Below are positions 54,701-63,600 of a DNA stretch of 64,000 nucleotides, one piece after another. Source of the stretch: JAUMBM01 sp964441755. GTDB taxonomy: Bacteria; Bacteroidota; Bacteroidia; Chitinophagales; Saprospiraceae. Under the pieces are notes generated by a model. That model did not search any database and had not been told where the DNA came from. It saw only the letters and a list, made by a program, of their open reading frames with translations. A program made the translations under genes and the position numbers. The stretch is taken from contig CAYTVG010000013.1 in the NCBI GenBank assembly GCA_964441755.1, positions 62,001 through 126,000 on the forward strand, written 5' to 3'. Within the stretch, counting starts at the first letter, position 1. Every line of letters begins with the position of its first letter.

Positions 54701-55845
54701 TTATCTTTCTGCCCATCGTGTACCATGGTCAGATGCGTCCATTTGCCCGGCTGCAGCGTATTGCCATCGCCCGAGTCCATATCGGAAATACCGTTGCTGT
54801 GGTTGGTCGTCCACACAGGCTTGCCGTGGGACGGCAGTGAAATCTTCCAGCGCTCCTGCCAGCCGCCGAGTGACAACAGGAAGGCCTCCCCGTTGCCGGG
54901 CAGGCTGTTGGGTTTCACCCAAAAGCTGACCGTTGTGAAAGGAGCATTGAGCTGAGCGCTGTTGGCTGCTGCAGGCTCCGTATTTTCACCATTGCACAGC
55001 AGCGCACTGCTGCCAAAGCCAAAACGATCGGTCGTGCTGACAGCACCCCCCAGATCAAGGTGGTTGCTGAAAGCGGAGGCATCGATGCCGCCACGATCAA
55101 AGCTGTAGCTGGCTACTACGCCCTGTTCGACAGCAGGAGCAACACTTTGCGCCGCATAAAGCGATGCAATCTGCGCGTCCGTCAGTGCCTGGTCGTACAG
55201 CATCACATCATCCATAGCACCGTCGAAAAAGAAATTGTTGTCGATGGGATCATAACCGATGCCCAGGGGGTGTACGGTCGGATCCAGTGCGCCGGCAACA
55301 TTTTTCTCATTGACACGGGCGCCATTGAAGTAGATGATGTTCTTGCTGCCATCATGTACCATGACAACATGCGTCCATACACCTATAGACAGGGGCGTAC
55401 CCGAGTCCATATCGCTGCAGCAACTGTTGTTGGCGTGGGTCGTAAAAACCGGCTTGCCGTGCGGTGGCAGCGAGATTTTCCAGCGCTCCTGCCAGCCGCC
55501 AAACGAAAGCAGGTACACCTCGCCCTGTCCCGGAAGAGAGGCAGGGTTGATCCAAAAGCTAATGGTAGCATTGCCCGAGTTGAGATGCGCTGCGTTGGGG
55601 GCTGTCACGCCCGCCTGCTGCCCGTCAAACAAGAATGCATTATTGGCCCAGCCGAAACGATCCTGGCTTAGTCTGGCTCCGTTTACTGCGGCATGATTGG
55701 CAAAAGAGGAGGCATCCTTGGCGTTCCCTGCAAACGCAAAATGCGCCACAGGCGTCTGCGCTTGTACTCCCGGCAATACCGCCATGAGCAACAGGAGAGC
55801 CAATCCACCAAGCCCTAGCCACTGCCAGTGTAATTGTTCCTTCAT
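51742..55845 (-). CDS. T9SS-secreted LamG repeat protein
   Basis: Secreted or surface protein of 1,367 residues. After a signal peptide (MKEQLHWQWLGLGGLALLLLMAVL, cut after VQA) it has four consecutive concanavalin-A-like LamG domains of ~205 residues, then two fibronectin III domains (from APLNLTASVSF and APGNLSGSPSF). A fifth LamG domain and a type A T9SS sorting domain (GVYPNPSADWLVI to the end) follow. LamG domains commonly bind glycans; no catalytic domain is seen, so a carbohydrate-binding or adhesion role is inferred. Each repeat carries GWQERWKISLPxHGKP. The ATG at 55845 is used; the frame extends to 55893 without a signal peptide at its start. It follows the 1,038-aa gene by 59 nt, in the SusCD gene set. 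Confidence 0.88.
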   Translation of the reverse strand: MKEQLHWQWLGLGGLALLLLMAVLPGVQAQTPVAHFAFAGNAKDASSFANHAAVNGARLSQDRFGWANNAFLFDGQQAGVTAPNAAHLNSGNATISFWINPASLPGQGEVYLLSFGGWQERWKISLPPHGKPVFTTHANNSCCSDMDSGTPLSIGVWTHVVMVHDGSKNIIYFNGARVNEKNVAGALDPTVHPLGIGYDPIDNNFFFDGAMDDVMLYDQALTDAQIASLYAAQSVAPAVEQGVVASYSFDRGGIDASAFSNHLDLGGAVSTTDRFGFGSSALLCNGENTEPAAANSAQLNAPFTTVSFWVKPNSLPGNGEAFLLSLGGWQERWKISLPSHGKPVWTTNHSNGISDMDSGDGNTLQPGKWTHLTMVHDGQKDKIYFDGQLVAQKDVAGTLNSTGYPLGIGYNPIDGGNWFDGAIDELQIFNLALSDLEIADLYAAQAAFPGSAPVLAAQYDLNGGGEDATVYGNHAVLQAGASAVSNRHGWGSNALAGAARADNSPALQTDYTTIAFWVKPASFPGSGEVFLLSNGGWQERWKISLPSHGKPVFTTHAGGACCSDMDSGTPLALDQWTHVTMVHDGTKNIIYFNGARVNEKNVSGTLDKTRHPLGIGYDPIDNGGYFDGAIDDLMIFGTALDDAAIAALYAQQQASPAIADGLVAHYAFSGSSRDETAYSNHASAAATGKDRFGKANKAASLDGSDEVRAANSPQLNSAVTTVSFWINPNSLAGNGEYYLLSLGGWQERWKISLPSHGKPVWTTNHANGISDMDSGDGNVLPLGSWTHVVMVHNGQEDVIYFNGNRVATKTVVGALNNTTYPLGIGYNAVDGGSWFDGLLDEVQIYNTALDDAGVAALYAAQSQAPAGGDQEAPCAPLNLTASVSFNNVGLSWQPAMDNEGVDAYNVYIDGQLALTTPDVTAYFAALTPLTTFRFGLTAVDEAGNESLATTLNVTTDQDETPDVTPPSAPGNLSGSPSFSAVLLSWEASVDDRLVAGYRVWVDGVPYVTLPASSLSVLVGGLEPQTLYSFEVAAFDLAGNQSELSELTISTTQPLDTGEPGLVAHYPFDGNANDATPYSNHGVIGGNPTFEQPTHPHGGAFNIRFDGMQDSVLAPNAVQLLSDYTTVSFWIRVDDRNLQDAEAYVMDFGHWDQRWKISLPQHLKIVWTTNSNNTQFPNFISDMDSGDGNEMVIGFWWYVTMVHDGVDDIVYVNGQEVNRKPAPGRLNATARPLAFGNNPIEGGQYLIGALDNVKIYNKALTAEEIARLYATGVTSAEEPLLTAVQLGGVYPNPSADWLVIKHQLSANQPLLLRVFDAQGRQAAAHRLQAADLSAGIINLDVKELQAGVYTLNFVLGGKNIGSLKFAKQ
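53255..55755 (-). repeat. Four tandem LamG repeats in ABAB order
   Basis: Units 1 and 3 share KPVFTTHA-type and CCSDMDSGTPL blocks; units 2 and 4 share KPVWTTNH and NGISDMDSGDGN. The DNA copies remain very similar around the GWQERWKISLP segment. The alternation suggests that a two-domain unit was duplicated. Confidence 0.8.
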
Positions 55846-55904
55846 TGTATGATAATTTATGGTTAGATAAAAAAATGCTTCTGTCACCAACAACCTGCTG
55901 CTGG

Positions 55905-58900
55905 CTATATTTTAATGAAGCGAGCTGTTTGCCAACCGGTATCTGTCTGTACCGACAAAAAATAAATACCTGGTAAGCAATAACTAACATCAACTTCACC
56001 TATGTTTACAAGATCGATTGTACCTGTTTGCAGCAGCCTGCCTCCTAAGTCGGTAATCCGGTAGGGAAGTGACCGCCCCTGCCAGGCAGGGGCATCAATT
56101 AGCAGGTAGGTAGCGGCAGGATTGGGCTGCAATTGCCACGGGCGGCCTACAGCCGCTTCCGGAGAACTGTCTGCACTGATTTCCGCAAGATATCGCTCCA
56201 TAACCTCCGCCGGAGGCATGGCATAGTTGTACAGTTTCACCTCATCGATTGCCCCCTTGAAGTTGTAGCTGGCATCCGACGGTAACATCTGTCCCATCAG
56301 CAGGGGGAGCGTTGTTGTACGCATCAGCCCGGACAAGGCCTTGTAGGCGTTTAGTTCTCCGTTGAAATAGAGTGCCAGATAGCTCCCGTCGTAGGTGGCA
56401 GTCAGGTGATAAAAAGTATCTGTTTCCAGGCGTTCCAGTCCGTCGAGGTCACCAATGCCCCCCAAGGTATTGACCGTCCAGCGCAGCTTCCTGTCCTGCG
56501 TGACCGAAAGTTTCCAGCGGTTTTGCCAGCTGCCGTGTGACAGCAGGAAGGTCTCCCGATCAGGTAGTGCGTTGGCGCGAAACCAGGCACTCACGCTGAT
56601 AGCAGCTTGCTGATTGAGCAGCGGATGGTTGGCTACAGCGATGTGCTGGCTTCCCCCATTGAAATAATAGGCACGTTGCGGATTTCCCCAGGCATCTGTC
56701 GTCAGTATGGCGCCATTGGCCTGACCATGAAGTTGATTGCCACTCACGTCCTCTGCATTACCCGAAAAAGGGTAATGTGCAATCATATTCCCCACTGGCT
56801 GATTGAATATGCGCACCCAAAGCGTAGTATTACCCACGGCACTAAGTCCCTGCTCATCTGTTACCGTGACCGTGATGCCATAGATTCCCTGACCAACGGG
56901 CGCTGTCCAGCTAACACTGCTGCCCGAACCCGAGAATGTGCCCCCTGAGGCAGCCCAGCTGTAGGTAAGCTGGTCGCCGTTGGCATCTGCTGCCTCGCAG
57001 CTGATTTGCACTGATTCGGAAGGCGCTGCATAAGGACTGCTTTTCATGATGGACAGCAGCTGCGGTGCCACATTGATTTCCGCGACGATTGAAAGCTCTA
57101 TGCTGGCGGTATCTGACTGCCCTTGTGCATCGGTGACGATACAGCGGATGAATGCATTGCCCGGCGATGCCGGTGCCTGAAAATCAATGACAGCGCCTTC
57201 TCCCTGTATACTTCCTCCTGCCACCTCCCAGCTAAAACTCAACGGATCCTGCTCGCTGTCTTCGGCAGTTGCGTATACCTGTACCTGCTCGCCAACCTCA
57301 ATCACCGATGAAGCAGCCGATAAAGACTTCAGGCGCGGAGGCCGGTTGTAGGCAAAGGCTGTCTGCCCATAGTCGACCACAACACCGTCTACAAGCATAC
57401 GGTTATCCTCATAACTTATACTGCCATTGGCAGGACACAATACGACCATGATGGCCTGATTGGGCGGAATGGACAACTGTATGGTACCCGTAGCGTCCTG
57501 TTGAATAAATGACTCGCCTAGTGCTTCGTAAATATCCACCGGCGTATTGCCGACAGACAACTGCACCGTGCGAAGAGCGCTGTACGAATTGTAGTACAAG
57601 TAAGTAGGGTAGGCCGTATCACCAAAAAAATCAGTCTTCAGCAAGTCAATCTGCAGGATGCGGTCTACGTTCGTGCGTTTTACCATAGCGCCCAGATACC
57701 CCACAGATGAGGTGCCGTACAGCGCCAGGTTGGTGGCTGCCCAGCCTCCGTTGACTGCATCCCCGGTCGAGAAGGGGGAAATACCCTGCCACTGCTGCCG
57801 CATTGCCTCATAGCCCATCACCTGCTGGGGGTCGTTGACCGCAGTCCAGACCGATGCATCCTGTTGCTGAGCAGGTAAAAACCCCGGAAAAAAAAGTCTG
57901 CTCGCATTTGCCAGATTGAGTACCCACTTGGCGATCGCTCTTGCATAGCGCTTATCATAACGAACCATTGGCACCAGCGCAGCTGCCTGTTGCATCCCGT
58001 TGAGTTGAAACGCGTAGTCATTTCCATTGTCGTTGGCCTCTCCCACAAGGCCTGACACATCAAAACCGCCCCAATTGCCAACGATCGTACCCCAGCCACG
58101 AAGAGCCCCTCTGTCAAACGACCAGTTGAGCATCTTACCGATATTGTAGCGCGTACCCAGCTCCGCATTCATCCGGGCAGCCGTAAGCGTACCATAAGGA
58201 AGCTGCAGCTCATAGGAGGGATTTGAATTCCAGTTGTTCAAGAATTCCATGGACCAATCGGCCCCCTTCAGGTAGGCAGGATTGCCCGTCACCTTCCAGG
58301 CGTTGTACAAAAGCCATGCGTAAGCGCCTGCCGCCTCAGGTTCGGGCACACCATTGGGATTCGGTGTCATGTTGCGGAAATTCCACGCCCGATAATTCAT
58401 GTAGGGTACCGCCCAGGGCGCATCATTTCCCCCCATAGCCCGCACTGAAGCCAGCATGCGGCTGGCTACCGATACAAACTGGCTGTCGGCCTCCGTACCC
58501 AGGTCAGGATACAAATCGTACAGCTGATAAAAAAAGACGTTGGGCATCATATCGTACCACCAGTCATTGCCACTGGACGTGGCCGGGCTGTTGAGATATA
58601 TACGCTCGCCATTGTTTTTATTGTAAAAATCCTGTGCCATGCGCACCCAGTCGCGCCCGTACTGGCTGCGCTTATCAATCCCCACCAGACTAGCCCCTAC
58701 CAGCGACGGAAGCACGTTGATTGCCTCATTGCCAAAGGGAGAATTGGTGCCCACATAGGTATGCAAGCGGAAAGCAGGATATGACGGGTAGTTGACCCCC
58801 GCAGGGGATAAAAAAGACAGCGGCAGGTACTGCCCGCTGCGGGTCACATCGAACACCAGACTGTCGTAGCGCTGTGCTACCTGCTCCCAGTTGCGCATAT

Positions 58901-59021
58901 TATAGGGCACAGGCTGCGCCGGCATCATATCGATCCGCGGTATCGACAGCTGCCCCGGCTGTGCCGGCAGTAAGCTGCTACAAAAAACCCACAAAAAACA
59001 AATATTTAATAATTTATACAT
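55905..59021 (-). CDS. Large secreted protein: helical domain, two PKD-like domains, LamG, T9SS signal
   Basis: Exported protein of 1,038 residues. A signal peptide (1 to about 20) precedes an N-terminal ~530-residue region rich in Trp/Tyr/Asn helices (PYNMRNWEQVAQRYDSLVFD, NDWWYDMMPNVFFYQLYDLYP, YMNYRAWNFRNMTP, EPEAAGAYAWLLYNAW). This resembles the toroid folds of glycan-active enzymes, but I cannot assign it to a named family. Two PKD/cadherin-like modules (about 565-650 and 660-740, with DPLSFSWEVAGG and DQLTYSWAASGG), one LamG domain (about 750-945) and a type A sorting domain end the protein. It is encoded 121 nt after susD on the same strand. The role is probably surface binding or processing of the SusCD glycan. 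Confidence 0.8.
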   Translation of the reverse strand: MYKLLNICFLWVFCSSLLPAQPGQLSIPRIDMMPAQPVPYNMRNWEQVAQRYDSLVFDVTRSGQYLPLSFLSPAGVNYPSYPAFRLHTYVGTNSPFGNEAINVLPSLVGASLVGIDKRSQYGRDWVRMAQDFYNKNNGERIYLNSPATSSGNDWWYDMMPNVFFYQLYDLYPDLGTEADSQFVSVASRMLASVRAMGGNDAPWAVPYMNYRAWNFRNMTPNPNGVPEPEAAGAYAWLLYNAWKVTGNPAYLKGADWSMEFLNNWNSNPSYELQLPYGTLTAARMNAELGTRYNIGKMLNWSFDRGALRGWGTIVGNWGGFDVSGLVGEANDNGNDYAFQLNGMQQAAALVPMVRYDKRYARAIAKWVLNLANASRLFFPGFLPAQQQDASVWTAVNDPQQVMGYEAMRQQWQGISPFSTGDAVNGGWAATNLALYGTSSVGYLGAMVKRTNVDRILQIDLLKTDFFGDTAYPTYLYYNSYSALRTVQLSVGNTPVDIYEALGESFIQQDATGTIQLSIPPNQAIMVVLCPANGSISYEDNRMLVDGVVVDYGQTAFAYNRPPRLKSLSAASSVIEVGEQVQVYATAEDSEQDPLSFSWEVAGGSIQGEGAVIDFQAPASPGNAFIRCIVTDAQGQSDTASIELSIVAEINVAPQLLSIMKSSPYAAPSESVQISCEAADANGDQLTYSWAASGGTFSGSGSSVSWTAPVGQGIYGITVTVTDEQGLSAVGNTTLWVRIFNQPVGNMIAHYPFSGNAEDVSGNQLHGQANGAILTTDAWGNPQRAYYFNGGSQHIAVANHPLLNQQAAISVSAWFRANALPDRETFLLSHGSWQNRWKLSVTQDRKLRWTVNTLGGIGDLDGLERLETDTFYHLTATYDGSYLALYFNGELNAYKALSGLMRTTTLPLLMGQMLPSDASYNFKGAIDEVKLYNYAMPPAEVMERYLAEISADSSPEAAVGRPWQLQPNPAATYLLIDAPAWQGRSLPYRITDLGGRLLQTGTIDLVNIGEVDVSYCLPGIYFLSVQTDTGWQTARFIKI

Positions 59022-59037
59022 AAATATTATTTGTATA

Positions 59038-59091
59038 TTTCTTGTTTTTTTTACCCGCCCTCACCTATTCAATGGCCTGTAAAACAAGAAA
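59038..59091 (-). promoter_or_regulatory. Inverted repeat between susD and the next gene
   Basis: TTTCTTGTTTT (59038-59048) and AAAACAAGAAA (59081-59091), perfect 11-bp arms with a 32-nt loop, in the 121-nt gap. It may act as an attenuator or processing site that lowers distal expression relative to susCD. Confidence 0.45.
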
Positions 59092-59142
59092 TAAAGTTTG
59101 TATTCTCGCTCACGGCTCCCGCTGATTTATTACCGGCAGCCC

Positions 59143-60645
59143 TTACTGATAGCCCGGGTTTTGCACCAATCTGGGATTGAGATCCATCTCCGTTTGCGGG
59201 ATAGGGAAGAACTCATGTTTACCTGTCTGAAAACCCGGCAGCAGATCGTCGGCCAGCCCCCAGCGGACGAGATCAAAGAACCGATGCAGCTCGAAGCCCA
59301 GCTCAACCCGCCTTTCATGCCTGATAGCATCGCGCATCTGCTGCTGGTCATTGGTCACCACAGGCGGCAGCGCTGTGGCAGGATCGGCCGCCTGCGCGCG
59401 GGCGCGGGCGCGCACCCGCTCAAGCGGCTGTTGTGCTTCCGCTACGCGACCCAGCTCATTGAGCGCCTCCGCCTCCCATAGCAGCACCTCCGCAAAACGA
59501 ATAGCCGGATAATTGATGTCGCCATCGGCCGGCTGGCTGACAGCCGAGGTATCTTGTAAAAATTTCCGCGGACTGTAGCGCGTGGAGGAGAAAGAATTCT
59601 TGTAGATCGTACCAAAGTAGGGCTCATTGTTCTGAGCTACCGTAAAGCGGCGGCGCGGGTCGCCGGGCTCGAAAGCGGCAAAATAGGCAGCCGTCGTCTC
59701 CGCAAAGCCATAGCCGTTGAGCTTTCGCGACATCCACCACTGATTCAGGAAATTACCCACACCCAACTCGAGGTTGGCATGCTGTATTTCCCACACACTC
59801 TCAGCATTGTTTTGCGTCTCCTTCCTGAAATTATCTTCGTAATCGGCCATCAGGTCATAGACCCCCAGGCTTTTGATTGCCTGCACACTTTCCACCACCT
59901 TATTCCACTCGCCCGCATACAGCTGCACTTTGGCAGCCAGCGCCAGGGCAGCCCCCTTTGTGGCCCGCCCTACCGAAGCCGCCGGCTGGGTGATGGGTAA
60001 AAAAGCTGCCGCAGCGGCACAATCTTCCTGCAGTTGCGCCCAGATAGCAGCCCGGGCCGTTCTGGCAACCTTCAGCTCAGCAGGAGGCACCAAGCGCGTG
60101 AAAAGCGGCACATCCCCAAAAACCTGCGTAAGCAGAAAGTAGTAATATGAGCGCAGAAAAAGCGCCTCACCCCTTATCTCGTTACGGCGCTGCTCACTCA
60201 TTTCTATCTTCTCGAGATTGTCCAGCACCAGATTACATTGGGTGATTCCTTCATACTGCAATTTCCAGAAGGTATTGAGCTCCTCCGTGCGGGGCGTATA
60301 GGAAAAAGCATCCAGCTCAACCAGGCCGGGTCTCGATCCATCGCCGCCAGTGATCGCTTCATCGGCCGTGATGACAGCAAAGGCCCAGTAGAAATTGCCA
60401 TTGCGATTGTTAAAAAGCAGCGGCCGATAGGCAGCATTGATTGCCTGCACAGCATCGGCTTCCGTCTGGAAAAATGATGCCGCATCAAAGATGGCAATAG
60501 GCTCCTTGTCCAGTATCCCCTGACAGCCAGAGAACGCCAGCCCTGACAGGAGCAATAAGCAGATATTTTTTGCGGCAGCGCCCGAGCGGTTGGCAGTGAG
60601 CCGAAGACTCGTCAGCAGCAACATATACATAGTTTTCATGGTCAT
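59143..60645 (-). CDS. susD: SusD/RagB outer-membrane glycan-binding lipoprotein
   Basis: Surface lipoprotein that closes over the SusC barrel and captures the oligosaccharide, 500 residues. The lipobox GLAFSGC places the lipidated cysteine at residue 41 from the chosen ATG at 60645 (an ATG at 60639 is equally possible). The N-terminal block DAASFFQTEADAVQAINAAY and the TPR-like core LEKIEMSEQRRNEIRGEALFLR-type helix are family hallmarks, as are PAIRFAEVLLWEAEALNELG and the C-terminal FFDLVRWG and FFPIPQTEMDLNPRLVQNPGY. It starts 23 nt after susC, in the usual susC-susD order. Confidence 0.94.
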   Translation of the reverse strand: MTMKTMYMLLLTSLRLTANRSGAAAKNICLLLLSGLAFSGCQGILDKEPIAIFDAASFFQTEADAVQAINAAYRPLLFNNRNGNFYWAFAVITADEAITGGDGSRPGLVELDAFSYTPRTEELNTFWKLQYEGITQCNLVLDNLEKIEMSEQRRNEIRGEALFLRSYYYFLLTQVFGDVPLFTRLVPPAELKVARTARAAIWAQLQEDCAAAAAFLPITQPAASVGRATKGAALALAAKVQLYAGEWNKVVESVQAIKSLGVYDLMADYEDNFRKETQNNAESVWEIQHANLELGVGNFLNQWWMSRKLNGYGFAETTAAYFAAFEPGDPRRRFTVAQNNEPYFGTIYKNSFSSTRYSPRKFLQDTSAVSQPADGDINYPAIRFAEVLLWEAEALNELGRVAEAQQPLERVRARARAQAADPATALPPVVTNDQQQMRDAIRHERRVELGFELHRFFDLVRWGLADDLLPGFQTGKHEFFPIPQTEMDLNPRLVQNPGYQ

Positions 60646-60667
60646 TGGTTCAGTTGGTTGGGTAGAA

Positions 60668-63600
60668 TCAGAAAGTAAGCTGCATGCCGATAATCCAGGT
60701 CCGGGGAGCCGGTACGGTTCCCCAGTCGATCCCCACACTCAGGTCAGACGAGAGCCCCAGACCTCTCGTATCGTTGGCATTGGCCTGAATTTCGGGATCG
60801 AGCCCCGGATATTTGGTGAGTGTTAATGCGTTCTGAGCGCCTGCATACAAGCGCAGCAGGCTTATATCGCGCCACCTGAGCCAGCGGTTGAGATCACACC
60901 CTAAGGTGATGTTCCTGACCCGCAAATAGGAGCCGTCCATCAGAAAGCGTGTTGAAATACGCCGGTTGCCATTGCGGTCATCAACGCTCACCCGCGGCAT
61001 AGTCGTCGAGGGATTCTCAGGCGTCCAGCGGTTGAGCAGCTCCCGGTAAGCATTGAACCCGCGTAGTTGTGTCTCGTAAGCAAAATTGCCGTACAAAAAA
61101 TACACATCGTTACCGCTGACACCCTGTAAAAGCATAGAGAAGTCTATGTTGCGCCAGCTGAAGCCGGCCGTCATACCAAAAGTAAATCTCGGAAAAGGGC
61201 TGCCTACATGCCGGCGATCCTTGTCGTCAATCTTATTGTCGCCGTTGAGGTCGCGAAATTTGACATCGCCGGGGCGGGTAAACTGCGACTGAAAAGGGCT
61301 GGCAGCAATCTCCTCTGTCGACTGGAAGATGCCCTCCATCTCCCACAGGAAAAATGAACCCACCGCCTGACCGGGTTCTGTACGTGTTATCGGGCCGTCG
61401 GACAGCCCAAAGCCTCCCAATATGGGTTCACTGTCGGCAATAGATAATACTTCGTTGCGTACAGTAGCAATATTGCAGCCAATATTGTAGTTGAAACCAC
61501 CCCAGGCATCCCGATAGCTGATATTGCCTTCTATGCCTTTATTTTCTACTGAAGCTGCATTGACAAAGGGCGGGCGCGTAGCGCCGCCTGCTTGTGGGAC
61601 AGGCACGCGCACCAATATATCATCTGTACGCTTGCGGTAGGCATCAACCGTCAGCGACAGGCGATCCTGCCAGAAACTGGCGTCAATCCCTACATTGGCC
61701 TGTGTGCTTGTTTCCCACTTCACCCCGCTGTTGCCCACTTCCTGTATGCTGGCGCCATTGACAATCTGCTCGCCAAATACGTAGACAAATTCACCTGTAT
61801 TAACCAGAGAACTATAAGGGTATACACCAATTTCCTGGTTACCAAGCCGCCCCCAGCTACCCCTGATTTTGAGGGATGACACAAAACGTACATCCTGAAA
61901 AAAAGGCTCGTTGGACACATTCCAGGCCATTGAAAACGAGGGGAAAGTACCCCAGCGGTTGTCTTTTCCAAAACGCGACGAACCGTCGCGGCGAACAGCC
62001 GCCCCCAAAACATAGCGATTTTTGTAGGAATAGTTAAACTGCCCAAACCACGACAGCAGCGCCCACTCGGTTGCTATACCAGAATTGCCCAGGTTGTTGA
62101 TCTCCTCAGGAATACTTGCGCTGATATACCGAAAAAGCGGATCGGTACGCCGGAAATTATTGGCAGAAGCTCCCAGATAGTCCGTATGATTCTGGATGGC
62201 TTCCATACCGCCCAATGCCGAAATTCGGTGGCCCCCGGGCAGTGTGCGCTGTACATCCAGCGTATTGTTCCAGATCATCGTCTGGTTAAATACACGCCCC
62301 TCATTGAGCGAAGTAGGTGCGTATATGGCCGGTGAAAGTTGTTTCTTGAACAACTTCTCGCGATCAAACTGCAGGTCACCGCCCAGGGTAGTGCGCAATT
62401 TTACGCCCTCCAGCAGCTCCAGCTCAGCATATACATTGCCGAAAAGGCGATAGCGCTTGATGGTCCAGTCCGTATTTTCAATAAACACCAAAGGATTGGC
62501 GTTGCCGTCTCCATAGAGTACCGGATCGCCCAGCTCGGCACTCACATTGACATAGCTGCCATCGGCATAGCGGACAGGAAAAACGGGCGACGCGATGAGC
62601 GCATACCGGATGCCGCTCAACTCGTTGCCCGGCCCGAATCCATCACCTGAAGCATTGATGACCTTGCGGTCTGTATGTGAAAAAACAATATTATTGCCCA
62701 GCCGGAAGCGCCCCTTGCCAATATCGCCGTTGAAGCGCAGCTGGTATTTGTCAAATCCCTGGCCTTTGAAAATACCATCCTGGCTGAGGTATTCTCCGGA
62801 CAGGTAATAGCTGCTGTTGTCGCTCCCCCCTCTGGCAGAGAGCGCATGCCGCTGCATGAGTGCCGGATTGAAAAGCAAATCCAGCCAGTCGTTGTCCGGC
62901 AAGGTATCCAGTATAGCCGGATCGTAGGATGGTAATTGATTGGCAGGATTGCGCAGCTGGTTGGCATTGGCGATGGCCTCATTGCGCAAACTCAGGTATT
63001 CTTCTGCATTGAGGAGCTCCGGCAGGTTGACAGGCTGCTGTACGCCCAGATAATTCTCGTAGCTGATTACCGGTGTCCCCGCCTTGCCACGCTTCGTACT
63101 GATCAGCACCACCCCATTGGCTGCCCGGGAACCGTAGATGGCTGCAGCGGCCGCATCCTTCAATACTTCTATTGATTCTATATCCGTCAGTGAAAACATA
63201 TTCAGTCCTCCGGTCGTCGGTACCCCGTCGATGACATAGAGCGGATTGTTGTTGCCCAGAGTACCGACACCGCGGATGCGCACCGCTATGTCATCCCCTG
63301 GCGAGCCTGTCACCTGCGTCACCGATACCCCGGGTGCCTGCCCCTGCAAAGCCTGATCGATACCCGTGACAACCAGTTTCTCAATCTCCTTTGCTTTGAT
63401 GGAGCTGATGGCAGAGGATACATCGGCACGGGTTTCCCGCTTGTAGCCCGTTACAATTACCTCCTGTATCAGCGCGGATGCGACAGACAGTTCAATGGTG
63501 ATCATCCGTTGCCCTTCAACAGCAACCTCCTTCGTCTCAAAACCGATATAGCTCACCACAATCGTTGCTCGTGGACCAGACAGCGACAGGCTGTAACTGC

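Noticed and set aside
52399..54840. Long plus-strand frames opposite the LamG protein (292 and 329 codons)
   Set aside because: They recur because the LamG repeats recur, and they show only the mirror of the repeat codons, with no start context or signature.
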